NCBI RefSeq assembly: GCF_008065135.1
Contig: NZ_CP042914.1
Location: forward strand, 6,801,404-6,865,403
Direction: 5' to 3'
Source of the DNA: Roseimaritima ulvae
Lineage (GTDB): Bacteria > Planctomycetota > Planctomycetia > Pirellulales > Pirellulaceae
DNA: 64,000 nt
Shown here: one piece after another, positions 17,273 to 25,186 of the stretch
Layout of the letters: every line of letters starts with the position of its first letter
Numbering within the stretch: position 1 is the first letter of the stretch
Made by a program: the position numbers and the translations under genes
Notes under the pieces: model-generated
The model's input: only the letters and a program-made list of their open reading frames with translations
What the model was told of the DNA's origin: nothing
The model's database searches: none

Positions 17273-19410
17273 TGAACCAACCCATGACCGAGCCCCCGCT
17301 GCCCGTCGACCGCTACTTTAACCGAGAATTAAGCTGGTTGGAGTTCAATCAGCGGGTGCTCGATCACGCCGCGGACCCCCGCCAGCCGCTGTTGGAACGC
17401 GCCAAATTTTTGGCCATCGTTAGTTCCAACCTGGACGAGTTCTTTATGGTTCGCGTCGGCGGTTTAAAACTGCAAGCCGTCCAGAACGCGGGCATTCGCG
17501 AACCTTCGGGAATGACCGTCAGCGAACAGCTGTTGGCGATCGCCGACCGCTGTCACCGCATGCAGGCCGACCAGTACCGAATATTAAACGACGACCTGTT
17601 CCCGGCGCTGGCCCAAAACGGCATCCAGCACATCGACCACTCCGCTTACAGCGCGCGGCATCAGCAATCCGCTCGCTCGGTGTTCGAAGACGTCAGCGCC
17701 ACGTTGTCGCCCCATGCGCTCGACCCCAGCCGCCCGCTGCCGCTGCTGCAAGGCTTGCAGTTGCACCTGTGCGTGCGACTGAAGTCGGAAGCGGACAGCG
17801 AACAGCCCTGGCAATTCGCTTTCATCCCGCTGGGCCGGGCGATGTCCCGGCTGGTCTCCCTACCTTCCGATCGCGGCTACCAGTTCACGTTATTGGAAGA
17901 TATCGTCAGCTACCACGTGGCCGAGTTATTCCCAGGCCGGCAGGTGCTCGAATGCGTGGCTTTTCGCATCACCCGCAACGCCGACATCAAGCTGCGTGAA
18001 GACCACGCGCCGGACCTGATGCTGGGAATGGAAGAGGTGTTGGAGAGCCGAAAGGAATCGGGTTGTGTGCGTTTGGAGTTGGCCAGCGACGCCAGCGAAC
18101 ACATCACCGCGTTTTTAACCGAGACACTAGAGGTCACCCTGGATGACCTGTTCCTGGTCGACGGCCCGATCGACCTCGGCAGTCTGTTTCAACTGACCGC
18201 CCTGGAAGGGTTTGACGAACTGAAGGATCGTCCCTGGAGAGGGCAGGGCAGTCCGGACATCGATCCCGCCGAACCGATGTTCGAAACCATCGCCAAGGGC
18301 GACCTGGTGTTGGTGCACCCCTACGAACGCTTTGATCCGGTCGTGCGGTTGATCGAAGAAGCCGCCGTGGATCCCGATGTGTTGGCGATCAAACAGGTGC
18401 TCTACCGCACCAGCCGCAACAGTCCCATCGTCGCAGCGCTCAAGCGGGCGGCCGAACGCGGCAAGTACGTGACCGCGATCGTGGAACTAAAGGCCCGCTT
18501 CGACGAACAACGCAACATGGAATGGGCGCGGGAGATGGAGCACGCCGGGGTTCAGGTGATCTACGGCATCAAAGGCCTGAAAACCCACGCCAAGATCTGC
18601 ATCATCGTCCGCAGCGAACCACATGGCATCGTCCGCTATGTGCACTACGGCACGGGCAACTACAACGAAGCGACCAGCCGCCTGTACAGCGACGTTTCGC
18701 TGCTGACCTGCGACGAAGAACTGGGCGCCGACGCGACCACGTTTTTTAACGCCGTCACCGGCGCCAGCCATCCGCTCAAGTACCACAAGATCGCCGCCGC
18801 CCCGACGACGCTGCGGTCGCGGATCAAAGACCTGATCGACGCCGAAATCGCTCGCAAGCGAGACGGCCAGAAAGCCGAGATCAGCGTCAAGGTGAACTCC
18901 CTGGTCGACCCCCAACTGATCGACGCCCTGTACCGGGCCAGCCAGGCGGGAGTCCGCGTCCGCCTGAACGTCCGCGGCATCTGCTGCCTTCGCCCCGGCG
19001 TCGATGGGCTCAGCGAAAACATTGTCGTGACCTCGATCGTCGACCGCTTCCTGGAACACGCTCGGATCCTGCACTTTCACCACGGCGGAGACGATCAGGT
19101 GCTGATCAGCAGTGCCGACTGGATGCCTCGCAACCTCGATCGGCGAATCGAATTGCTGGTCCCCATCGAATCGCCGCAGTGGCGAAAACGCCTGATTCGC
19201 GTGCTGCAAACCTACTTTAAAGACAACCGCAGCGCCTGGAACCTGACGTCCAGCGGCCGCTGGAAACGCATCCAGCCCCCTCCCGAGGGTGAAGCCGTTC
19301 AGGCGCAGCGTTTGCTCTATGAAGCCGCGGTGGGGGCCGTCCAACAGGCGGACCAACACCGCCGCACGGCCTTTGAGACCCATGACCCACCGGCCCTGAA
19401 AGACCACTAA
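17272..19410 (+). CDS. ppk: Polyphosphate kinase 1
   Basis: 712 residues, full length for PPK1. It transfers the gamma phosphate of ATP onto inorganic polyphosphate at the membrane and forms an autophosphorylated His intermediate. N-terminal family motif YFNRELSWLEFNQRVL is present. The phosphorylated His is His439 in GLKTHAKICI; the following VHYGTGNYNEATSRLY and the second phospholipase-D-like half (VRLNVRGICCLRPG) are intact. The ATG shares one base with the serA stop (TAATG), which makes coupling to serine synthesis genes likely. The phosphate uptake operon lies 4.5 kb downstream on the same strand. Confidence 0.96.
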   Translation: MNQPMTEPPLPVDRYFNRELSWLEFNQRVLDHAADPRQPLLERAKFLAIVSSNLDEFFMVRVGGLKLQAVQNAGIREPSGMTVSEQLLAIADRCHRMQADQYRILNDDLFPALAQNGIQHIDHSAYSARHQQSARSVFEDVSATLSPHALDPSRPLPLLQGLQLHLCVRLKSEADSEQPWQFAFIPLGRAMSRLVSLPSDRGYQFTLLEDIVSYHVAELFPGRQVLECVAFRITRNADIKLREDHAPDLMLGMEEVLESRKESGCVRLELASDASEHITAFLTETLEVTLDDLFLVDGPIDLGSLFQLTALEGFDELKDRPWRGQGSPDIDPAEPMFETIAKGDLVLVHPYERFDPVVRLIEEAAVDPDVLAIKQVLYRTSRNSPIVAALKRAAERGKYVTAIVELKARFDEQRNMEWAREMEHAGVQVIYGIKGLKTHAKICIIVRSEPHGIVRYVHYGTGNYNEATSRLYSDVSLLTCDEELGADATTFFNAVTGASHPLKYHKIAAAPTTLRSRIKDLIDAEIARKRDGQKAEISVKVNSLVDPQLIDALYRASQAGVRVRLNVRGICCLRPGVDGLSENIVVTSIVDRFLEHARILHFHHGGDDQVLISSADWMPRNLDRRIELLVPIESPQWRKRLIRVLQTYFKDNRSAWNLTSSGRWKRIQPPPEGEAVQAQRLLYEAAVGAVQQADQHRRTAFETHDPPALKDH

Positions 19411-19605
19411 ACCGGATCGTCGGCGGCGGCGTGCCGGCCCCAAAAAGGCTGCACGCTCCGAGAATAAACTGCCGAAAACCCATCGATGGCGTTTCGACAT
19501 TAATTTGCCTGCGATACCATAGCCCCTTCCACAGCGTTTCCAGCGCCCCCGCCCCTCGGTCAACCATCGAGGCGGTGCGCATTCCAAAATTTGGAGCCCA
19601 CCCTC
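19411..19605 (+). other. Intergenic region before the secreted 671-residue protein
   Basis: A 195-bp gap. A weak promoter-like pair is visible (TCGACA at 19494-19499, 15 bp, TACCAT at 19515-19520). No repeat or terminator hairpin stands out. Confidence 0.25.
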
Positions 19606-21621
19606 GTGTTGCCAAACGTGAACTATTTGTTGAGCGTCCTGTCAGTCGGCGTGGCCCTCTCCGTCGGCGCGGCCCTCTCGCCCTGCCATGCGCAAGACGC
19701 CGCCGCCCCCACGCGCGATGCCTCACCCGCCCAGGCAGACGGACCGGCCGCCGCAGACGGGCCCGCCGCGGCCAAACCAGCAGCGGACGCGTTTGTCTCG
19801 GCCGTGCGACTGTTGCCCGAAAACACCGGAGGCTACCTTCGCGCCGTCGACCTGCCCTCGCTCCGCGCGGCCTGGAATCAGACCACGCTGTCGAATCTCC
19901 GCAGCGATCCGGCGATGCAACCTTTCTGGGATGCGCAAGAAGCCACCGCCCAGCGTCAATTGGAAGCCGGCGGCCTGAAGGTCGGTCTCACCCTGAATGA
20001 TCTGTACGACGTGTCCTCCGGTGAAATCCTCATCGGCTGGCTCAGCTATCCCGATCCCCAGCGGCCCTACACCGTGTGTTTGGTGACCGACATTCGCGGC
20101 CGTCGCGCCCGCGCCGACGAAGCTTTGGCGACGCTGGATGAAAACATGAAAGCCCGGCAAGCCACCCGCAAGGACATCTCTCACCTCGACCAAACCATCC
20201 GCCTGTACACCCTCCCCAAGGCTCCCGGGCAACTGAAGATCGAACAGATCGCGATCACACTCGACGACGAACGCTTGATGGCGGCCGATCGCGATGCGAC
20301 GCTCAAACTTCTGCTCGACACCCTGGCCACGCCGCCCACGTCGGCCCCGCTGGCCGACGCTCCCGATCACTTGGCGATTTGGGAACAGGTCGGCGAAAGC
20401 GAACCGGCGGAGGTGCAGTGGTTCGTCCGCCCACTGGCCTTCGCCCGGATCATGCGCGAGATCGCCGGCGCCGATCGCGGCCAACGGGTCGACATCGTCA
20501 AATTGCTCGAACGCCAGGGTTTTACCGCGATCCATTCGACCGGTGGCCGGGTCCAAGTTGCCGAACAGAACTTCGACTTGTTGCATCACGGTTTTATCTA
20601 CGCCCCACAAGATCCCGACAGTAAAACGCGTTTTAAATTGGCCGCCCGGATGCTGGACTTCCCCAACACCGACGCCACCCCGTTGCCGAGCTGGATCGAC
20701 ACCGAAACCTCCACCTGCGCACGGCTCAGCTGGAACATGAATGACGCTTTTTGGGCCGCCGAGACGCTGGTCGACGATGCCTTTGGCAGCGAAATCTTTC
20801 GGCCCACGCTCGAAGGCATCAAAGAGGACGTGGAAGGCCCCCAGATCGACATTCCCAACAACGTCATCGCCCACTTCGATAACGAACTGTTGCACCTGAC
20901 CGACAACGTCAACTCCGACAGTGACCGCACGCTGGTGGCCGTTCGCCTAAAAAACACCGCCACGGTTGCCAAGGCCATCAACAAGGCGATGGAATCCGAA
21001 CCCGATGCTTCACGCATCGAAGAATCGCCTGAGCATCCCATTTGGAAAGTGGTCCCCAATGCCGAGGCGGACTTCGACGACGACAGCTTTGGCGAGTTTG
21101 GATTCGGCGACGACTTCGAGGACGACATTGAAGAGGACCAGCCCAAACCGCTGCTCGAACAGTGGGCGATCACCGTCATCGAAGATCCCAGCTTGGGCGC
21201 GCCCGGTGGCGGCTACCTGATTTTCTCCAGCCATGCCTCGCAACTGGTCGAAACGGTCAATCGCATCCGCCAACAACAGCCCGGCCAATTCGCCGGGCAA
21301 CCCGATGTTCAACGTGTACTCCAGCAGATCCTCAAACTGGGCGGTCAACAACGCTCGATGGCGAACATCGATCTCACCAAACGCTCTTGGCGGATCAAAT
21401 ACAAGCTGCTCCGCGAAGGCACGCTCCGCGACAGCGATTCGATTCTTGGTAATCTGATTCGACGTGCCTACGAACGACGTCAGGACGATCACGAAGATCC
21501 CGACCTGAACGCCAGCAAACTGCCGCCCTTCGCCGAAATCGAACCGTTCCTCAATCCCGGTGGCGGCTTTATGCAGACCGAACCCGACGGCTGGCGACTG
21601 AGAAACTTTCTGCTGAAATAA
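19606..21621 (+). CDS. Large secreted planctomycete protein of unknown function
   Basis: 671 residues from GTG 19606, chosen because GGAG lies 9 bases upstream; TTG 19591 and GTG 19618 are alternatives. A signal peptide is clear, with cleavage near PCHAQD, followed by an Ala/Pro linker of about 35 residues. The body holds a repeated motif of loading and comparing stretches resembling DUF3352-like exported proteins, but I cannot assign the family firmly. An acidic loop (DFDDDSFGEFGFGDDFEDD, about residues 485-505) could bind cations. It sits between ppk and glyS, all on one strand. No catalytic motif is seen; an envelope or periplasmic location is inferred from the signal peptide. Confidence 0.8.
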   Translation: MLPNVNYLLSVLSVGVALSVGAALSPCHAQDAAAPTRDASPAQADGPAAADGPAAAKPAADAFVSAVRLLPENTGGYLRAVDLPSLRAAWNQTTLSNLRSDPAMQPFWDAQEATAQRQLEAGGLKVGLTLNDLYDVSSGEILIGWLSYPDPQRPYTVCLVTDIRGRRARADEALATLDENMKARQATRKDISHLDQTIRLYTLPKAPGQLKIEQIAITLDDERLMAADRDATLKLLLDTLATPPTSAPLADAPDHLAIWEQVGESEPAEVQWFVRPLAFARIMREIAGADRGQRVDIVKLLERQGFTAIHSTGGRVQVAEQNFDLLHHGFIYAPQDPDSKTRFKLAARMLDFPNTDATPLPSWIDTETSTCARLSWNMNDAFWAAETLVDDAFGSEIFRPTLEGIKEDVEGPQIDIPNNVIAHFDNELLHLTDNVNSDSDRTLVAVRLKNTATVAKAINKAMESEPDASRIEESPEHPIWKVVPNAEADFDDDSFGEFGFGDDFEDDIEEDQPKPLLEQWAITVIEDPSLGAPGGGYLIFSSHASQLVETVNRIRQQQPGQFAGQPDVQRVLQQILKLGGQQRSMANIDLTKRSWRIKYKLLREGTLRDSDSILGNLIRRAYERRQDDHEDPDLNASKLPPFAEIEPFLNPGGGFMQTEPDGWRLRNFLLK

Positions 21622-21692
21622 CCCCCGCCGCTCCGCTGCAACACCGCAACACACCTACCCAGAACACTCGCACCCGGAAGAAGTTGACCGAC

Positions 21693-23309
21693 ATGGCATC
21701 GATGGAGAAGATTGTCTCGCTGTGCAAACGCCGCGGATTTATGTTTCAGTCCAGTGAAATCTACGGAGGATTCGGGGGCTTTTGGGACTACGGACCGCTG
21801 GGCGTGGAACTCAAGCGAAACGTCAAGGAAGCCTGGTGGCAGGACATGGTCTCCAGCCACAACGAATTGCTGCAGCCCGTCGGCGCTCCCAGCGGCTACG
21901 AAATGGTTGGCCTGGACAGCACCATCATCATGCATCCCCAGGTCTGGAAGTGCAGCGGGCACTACGACCTGTTTCACGACTACATGGTCGATTGCCGGGA
22001 AACCAAAAAACGCTACCGCCACGACCAGGTGCGCGGCCGCTGGGTGGAATGCAAAGACCAGAAGGTGTTTGTCACCAGCAACGCCGAAATCGAACAGGAA
22101 GACGCGGAGATCCAGCGGCGGGCGCTGAAGTTCTTCCGACTCCGCGGCAAAGACGCCGACCAGCTCAAGTACGATGGCGGCTTCGCCACGCTCGATACGA
22201 TCGACGACATGGATCGCGTGTTGGGTCCCGATGCCAAACAGATTGGCACCCTCACCGAACCGCGTGAATTCAACTTGATGTTCAAGACCACGGTCGGCGC
22301 CCTGGGCGGTGACGACGATGTGGCCTTCCTCCGCCCCGAAACGGCTCAGGGCATCTTTGTGAACTTCAAAAACGTGCTGGACAGCACCCGCGTGCGAGTT
22401 CCCTTTGGCATCGCGCAGGTTGGCAAGAGCTTCCGCAATGAAATCACGCCCCGTAACTTCACCTTCCGCTCGCGTGAATTCGAACAGATGGAAATCGAAT
22501 TCTTCTGCCCTCCCAACCAGTCGCAGGAATGGTACCGCTATTGGCGCGACCGCCGCGTGGCCTGGTACACCGAACTGGGCCTGTCGGGCGATTCGATCCG
22601 CATGCGTGAACACCACACCGAAGAGCTGGCTCACTACAGCACCGGCACGGCCGACATCGAATACGCGTTTCCGTTCCTTGATGAAGGTGAATTCGGTGAA
22701 CTCGAAGGCGTTGCCCACCGCGGCGACTTCGACCTCCGCAGCCACATGGAAGGCAAGCTCGACCCCAGCACTAATCCGCTAGAACTGGAAACCGACGAGC
22801 GTGGCAAACCCAAGTACCGCGGCAGCGGCCGCGACCTGTCCTACCGCGACGACCTGACCAACGAAAAATTTGTGCCTCATGTGGTCGAGCCCTCCGCGGG
22901 CGCCGACCGGGCCACGCTGGCGTTCTTGTGCGAAGCTTATCGCGAAGACGAAGCGCCGGATGAAAAAGGCAAAATGCAAACCCGCACGCTGCTGAAATTC
23001 CATCCCCGCTTGGCACCGCTCAAAGCCGCCGTGTTCCCGTTGGTGAAAAAAGACGGCATGCCCGAAGTCGCCAAAGAAATCTACGGCGAACTGAAACAGC
23101 ACCTGCCCGTGTTCTATGACGAAAAGGGCGCCGTCGGACGACGCTACCGACGACAGGACGAAGTGGGTACGCCCTACTGCATCACCGTCGATGGGCAAAC
23201 CCTGCAAGACCAAACCGTCACGGTCCGCGATCGCGACACGTTGGAACAATGGCGGGTCTCCACCAAAGACATCTGCGACGAAATTCGCCAACGGATCCGC
23301 AGCTCCTAG
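21693..23309 (+). CDS. glyS: Glycyl-tRNA synthetase (single-chain, eukaryote/archaea-like type)
   Basis: 538 residues from ATG 21693, preceded by GGAAGAAG; TTG 21684 is possible. It charges tRNA-Gly with glycine. This is the homodimeric class II enzyme, not the two-subunit bacterial GlyQ/GlyS type. Near the N-terminus it has the family signature GGFGGFWDYGPLG. Class II motif 2 appears as GKSFRNEITPR, with RPETAQGIF before it and EMEIEFF-like residues after. The C-terminal anticodon-binding domain includes KAAVFPLVKKDG. An insertion with a Lys/Glu-rich character lies around residues 350-410. The gene starts 71 bp after the previous one. Confidence 0.96.
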   Translation: MASMEKIVSLCKRRGFMFQSSEIYGGFGGFWDYGPLGVELKRNVKEAWWQDMVSSHNELLQPVGAPSGYEMVGLDSTIIMHPQVWKCSGHYDLFHDYMVDCRETKKRYRHDQVRGRWVECKDQKVFVTSNAEIEQEDAEIQRRALKFFRLRGKDADQLKYDGGFATLDTIDDMDRVLGPDAKQIGTLTEPREFNLMFKTTVGALGGDDDVAFLRPETAQGIFVNFKNVLDSTRVRVPFGIAQVGKSFRNEITPRNFTFRSREFEQMEIEFFCPPNQSQEWYRYWRDRRVAWYTELGLSGDSIRMREHHTEELAHYSTGTADIEYAFPFLDEGEFGELEGVAHRGDFDLRSHMEGKLDPSTNPLELETDERGKPKYRGSGRDLSYRDDLTNEKFVPHVVEPSAGADRATLAFLCEAYREDEAPDEKGKMQTRTLLKFHPRLAPLKAAVFPLVKKDGMPEVAKEIYGELKQHLPVFYDEKGAVGRRYRRQDEVGTPYCITVDGQTLQDQTVTVRDRDTLEQWRVSTKDICDEIRQRIRSS

Positions 23310-23363
23310 TACGTCAGCCTTCCCAGGTTGACCAACACCTTTCTCAGCCGATCTGCTCAACAG

Positions 23364-23510
23364 CTACTTGGTCTCATCGAGCCTCTTTTCGAGCTCATGA
23401 ACTTTATTGCTGAGCGTTTTGACCTGCACGATTGCAGCCAACGCCATTAAGCAGGCGGTAACGCCGGTGAGTGCGCCAGCGAGCTCGCCAAGGTCAGCTA
23501 AAAGCGTCAT
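23364..23510 (-). CDS. Small membrane protein, 48 residues, unknown function
   Basis: An ORF of 48 residues with a good ribosome-binding site (GAGG, 7 bases before ATG). Residues about 10-29 are a hydrophobic helix (TGVTACLMALAAIVQV) that would cross the membrane once, followed by a charged heptad-like helix (LSNKVHELEKRLDE) that could form a coiled coil. I recognise no family. It lies opposite to and downstream of glyS, and 12 bp after a second small minus-strand ORF. The local sequence is less GC-rich than the surrounding genes, so recent arrival is possible. Support is the start site and the plausible protein layout. Confidence 0.5.
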   Translation of the reverse strand: MTLLADLGELAGALTGVTACLMALAAIVQVKTLSNKVHELEKRLDETK

Positions 23511-23522
23511 TGTATTCCTCAG

Positions 23523-23645
23523 CTATGGTTTATGGATCGATGACAAGATCGCGGGAGTCTTAGCAAGTACGTCACGGATCATACCGAGCGCAACGACCGC
23601 CAGCAAATCGGTGTGGTTTCTGGCCTGCGGAGAAAACAGTGGCAT
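23523..23645 (-). CDS. Possible small ORF, 40 residues
   Basis: Begins MPLFSPQARN and ends IHKP. The choice of ATG 23645 rests on a strong AGGAGG nine bases upstream; a longer frame with start GTG at 23708 exists (61 residues). It ends 12 bp before the 48-residue membrane protein, so both could form a tiny operon divergent from pstS. A moderately hydrophobic middle (TDLLAVVALGMIRDVL) is all that can be said about the protein. Confidence 0.3.
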   Translation of the reverse strand: MPLFSPQARNHTDLLAVVALGMIRDVLAKTPAILSSIHKP

Positions 23646-23713
23646 CGAACAGAGCCTCCTGAGAACATCATCCATCGCTGCGGTGTTTTGGACCGGAAGA
23701 CGGCTCACGTTAA

Positions 23714-23732
23714 CTTAACAATAGCTTAACCC
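23714..23732 (+). promoter_or_regulatory. Candidate Pho box upstream of pstS
   Basis: Two 8-bp direct repeats, CTTAACAA and CTTAACCC, are separated by three bases (11-bp period). This matches the cyanobacterial Pho-box form (PyTTAAPyPy-T/A, 3-bp spacing) and resembles the TTAACA repeats bound by Bacillus PhoP. It lies about 125 bp ahead of the pstS ATG. A third weaker unit is not evident. Binding by a PhoB/PhoP-type regulator is inferred. Confidence 0.5.
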
Positions 23733-23856
23733 CCTTCGAATTGACTTCTCCCCCCCTCGCCAACACCATATCCATCCTAACGAATTCGCTCGTCGAACAC
23801 GGCTTCGACGCCTTTCGTTTTGCCCTTCATTTGTCACTAGGCTCGAGGTTGGATTA

Positions 23857-24837
23857 ATGGTGAAGCTCAGAATATTTGGCATCTTGTTCACAGCGCTGCT
23901 GTGCACCCCCGCGCTGGCACAGGTTACGGTGGACGCGGAACTGCCGGAGTACAAACCCGTGCAGGGCATCTCGGGCAGCCTAAAAAGTATCGGCTCCGAT
24001 ACGATGAACAACGAAATGACGCTGTGGGCCGAAGGCTTCCTGCGGTACTACCCCAACGTTCGCATCGAGATCGAAGGCAAGGGCTCTTCGACCGCCCCGC
24101 CGGCTCTGATCAGCGGCACCTCGCAGTTCGGACCGATGAGCCGCGAAATGAAGAACGCCGAATTGGATGCGTTCGAAAAACAATTTGGCTACAAACCCAC
24201 GTCGTTGCCGACCAGCATCGACATGCTGGCCGTGTACGTCAACAAAGACAACCCGATCAAAGGCCTCAGCCTGCCCCAGGTCGACGCGATCTTTTCGAAA
24301 ACCCGCAAGGGCGGTTACTCCAGCGATATCCGCACCTGGGGACAAGCGGGTTTGAGCGGTGCCTTCGCCTCGCAGCCGATCAGCTTGTACGGCCGTAACT
24401 CGGCCTCAGGCACCTACGGATACTTTAAAAAGAACTCGCTGTTTGGCGGTGACTACAAAGACGAAGTCAAGGAACAACCGGGCAGCTCGTCGGTGGTGCA
24501 GGGTTGTGCCAGCGACAAATACGCCATCGGTTACAGCGGCATCGGCTACAAAACGGCCGACGTTCGCGCGGTTCCCCTGGCCGCCGAAGAGGGCGGGCAG
24601 ATGGTCGAAGCGATTCCAGATAACGCTTACACCGGAGAATACCCGCTGGCTCGCTTCTTGTACGTGTACATCAACCACAAACCAGGCACCGACCTGGATC
24701 CGCTGCGTCGCGAATTCATCAAGTACGTGTTCAGCAAGCAAGGGCAGCAAGACGTCGTCAAAGACGGTTACTTCCCCGTGCCGGCCGCGATCGCTCGCGA
24801 AGCTTTGTCCAGCGTAGGCCTAGAGCCCGGCTTCTAG
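23857..24837 (+). CDS. pstS: Phosphate-binding protein PstS
   Basis: 326 residues with a clear signal peptide ending PALAQ (about residue 22). It is the periplasmic receptor that delivers phosphate to the Pst ABC transporter. Phosphate-binding family motifs are visible: GSDTMNNEM near residue 47, the loop GKGSSTAPPAL near 75, and the Ser/Thr/Arg-rich GRNSASGTYGYF near 187. Start ATG is preceded by GAGG. First gene of the pst group; a Pho box candidate lies upstream. The gap to pstC is unusually long (349 bp) and occupied by a large palindromic element, which may set the usual high ratio of PstS to the membrane subunits. Confidence 0.96.
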   Translation: MVKLRIFGILFTALLCTPALAQVTVDAELPEYKPVQGISGSLKSIGSDTMNNEMTLWAEGFLRYYPNVRIEIEGKGSSTAPPALISGTSQFGPMSREMKNAELDAFEKQFGYKPTSLPTSIDMLAVYVNKDNPIKGLSLPQVDAIFSKTRKGGYSSDIRTWGQAGLSGAFASQPISLYGRNSASGTYGYFKKNSLFGGDYKDEVKEQPGSSSVVQGCASDKYAIGYSGIGYKTADVRAVPLAAEEGGQMVEAIPDNAYTGEYPLARFLYVYINHKPGTDLDPLRREFIKYVFSKQGQQDVVKDGYFPVPAAIAREALSSVGLEPGF

Positions 24838-24871
24838 TCTCGCCTCTTACCTGCCTACCGGCGCCTGCAGG

Positions 24872-25136
24872 CTGTCGATTTGATCGTTTAACCCGTAGCC
24901 GCACGAGACACCTGACTTAATAGCATTGAATTGTCATACGGCAACACTTCACCCTCCCCCTGGGAGGGTCGAGCGTCAGCGAGGGGAGGGTCTTTCGGCT
25001 GCCGACAATGGTTCTGACGACCTGCAAGTCCAACGCACCCTCCCCGCTCGTTCCTCGCCAGCCTCCCAGGGGGAGGGTGCGATGCTGTTAAATCAGGCGT
25101 CTCCTGCGGCTACGGGATAAACGATTAAATCGACAG
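24872..25136. repeat. Family A palindromic element, complete copy (nested 265-bp inverted repeat)
   Basis: Outer arms 24872-24927 and 25081-25136 are complementary over about 55 bases with roughly seven mismatches (shared core CCCGTAGCCGCA and CTGTCGATTT). Inside, the ends of the core are perfectly complementary over 18 bases (CACCCTCCCCCTGGGAGG). The transcript could fold into one long hairpin between pstS and pstC. The core recurs near 32.4 and 42.8 kb. No ORF inside; a MITE-like origin is inferred. Confidence 0.9.
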
Positions 25137-25186
25137 TCTGCCAGCTCCGCTCGCCAGCGACTGGGGCCGGCCCTGGATACAACACC

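Noticed and set aside
18487-19587. Minus-strand ORF of 366 residues opposite ppk1
   Set aside because: Mirror of a well-supported PPK1; Val/Asp/Gln-rich shadow.
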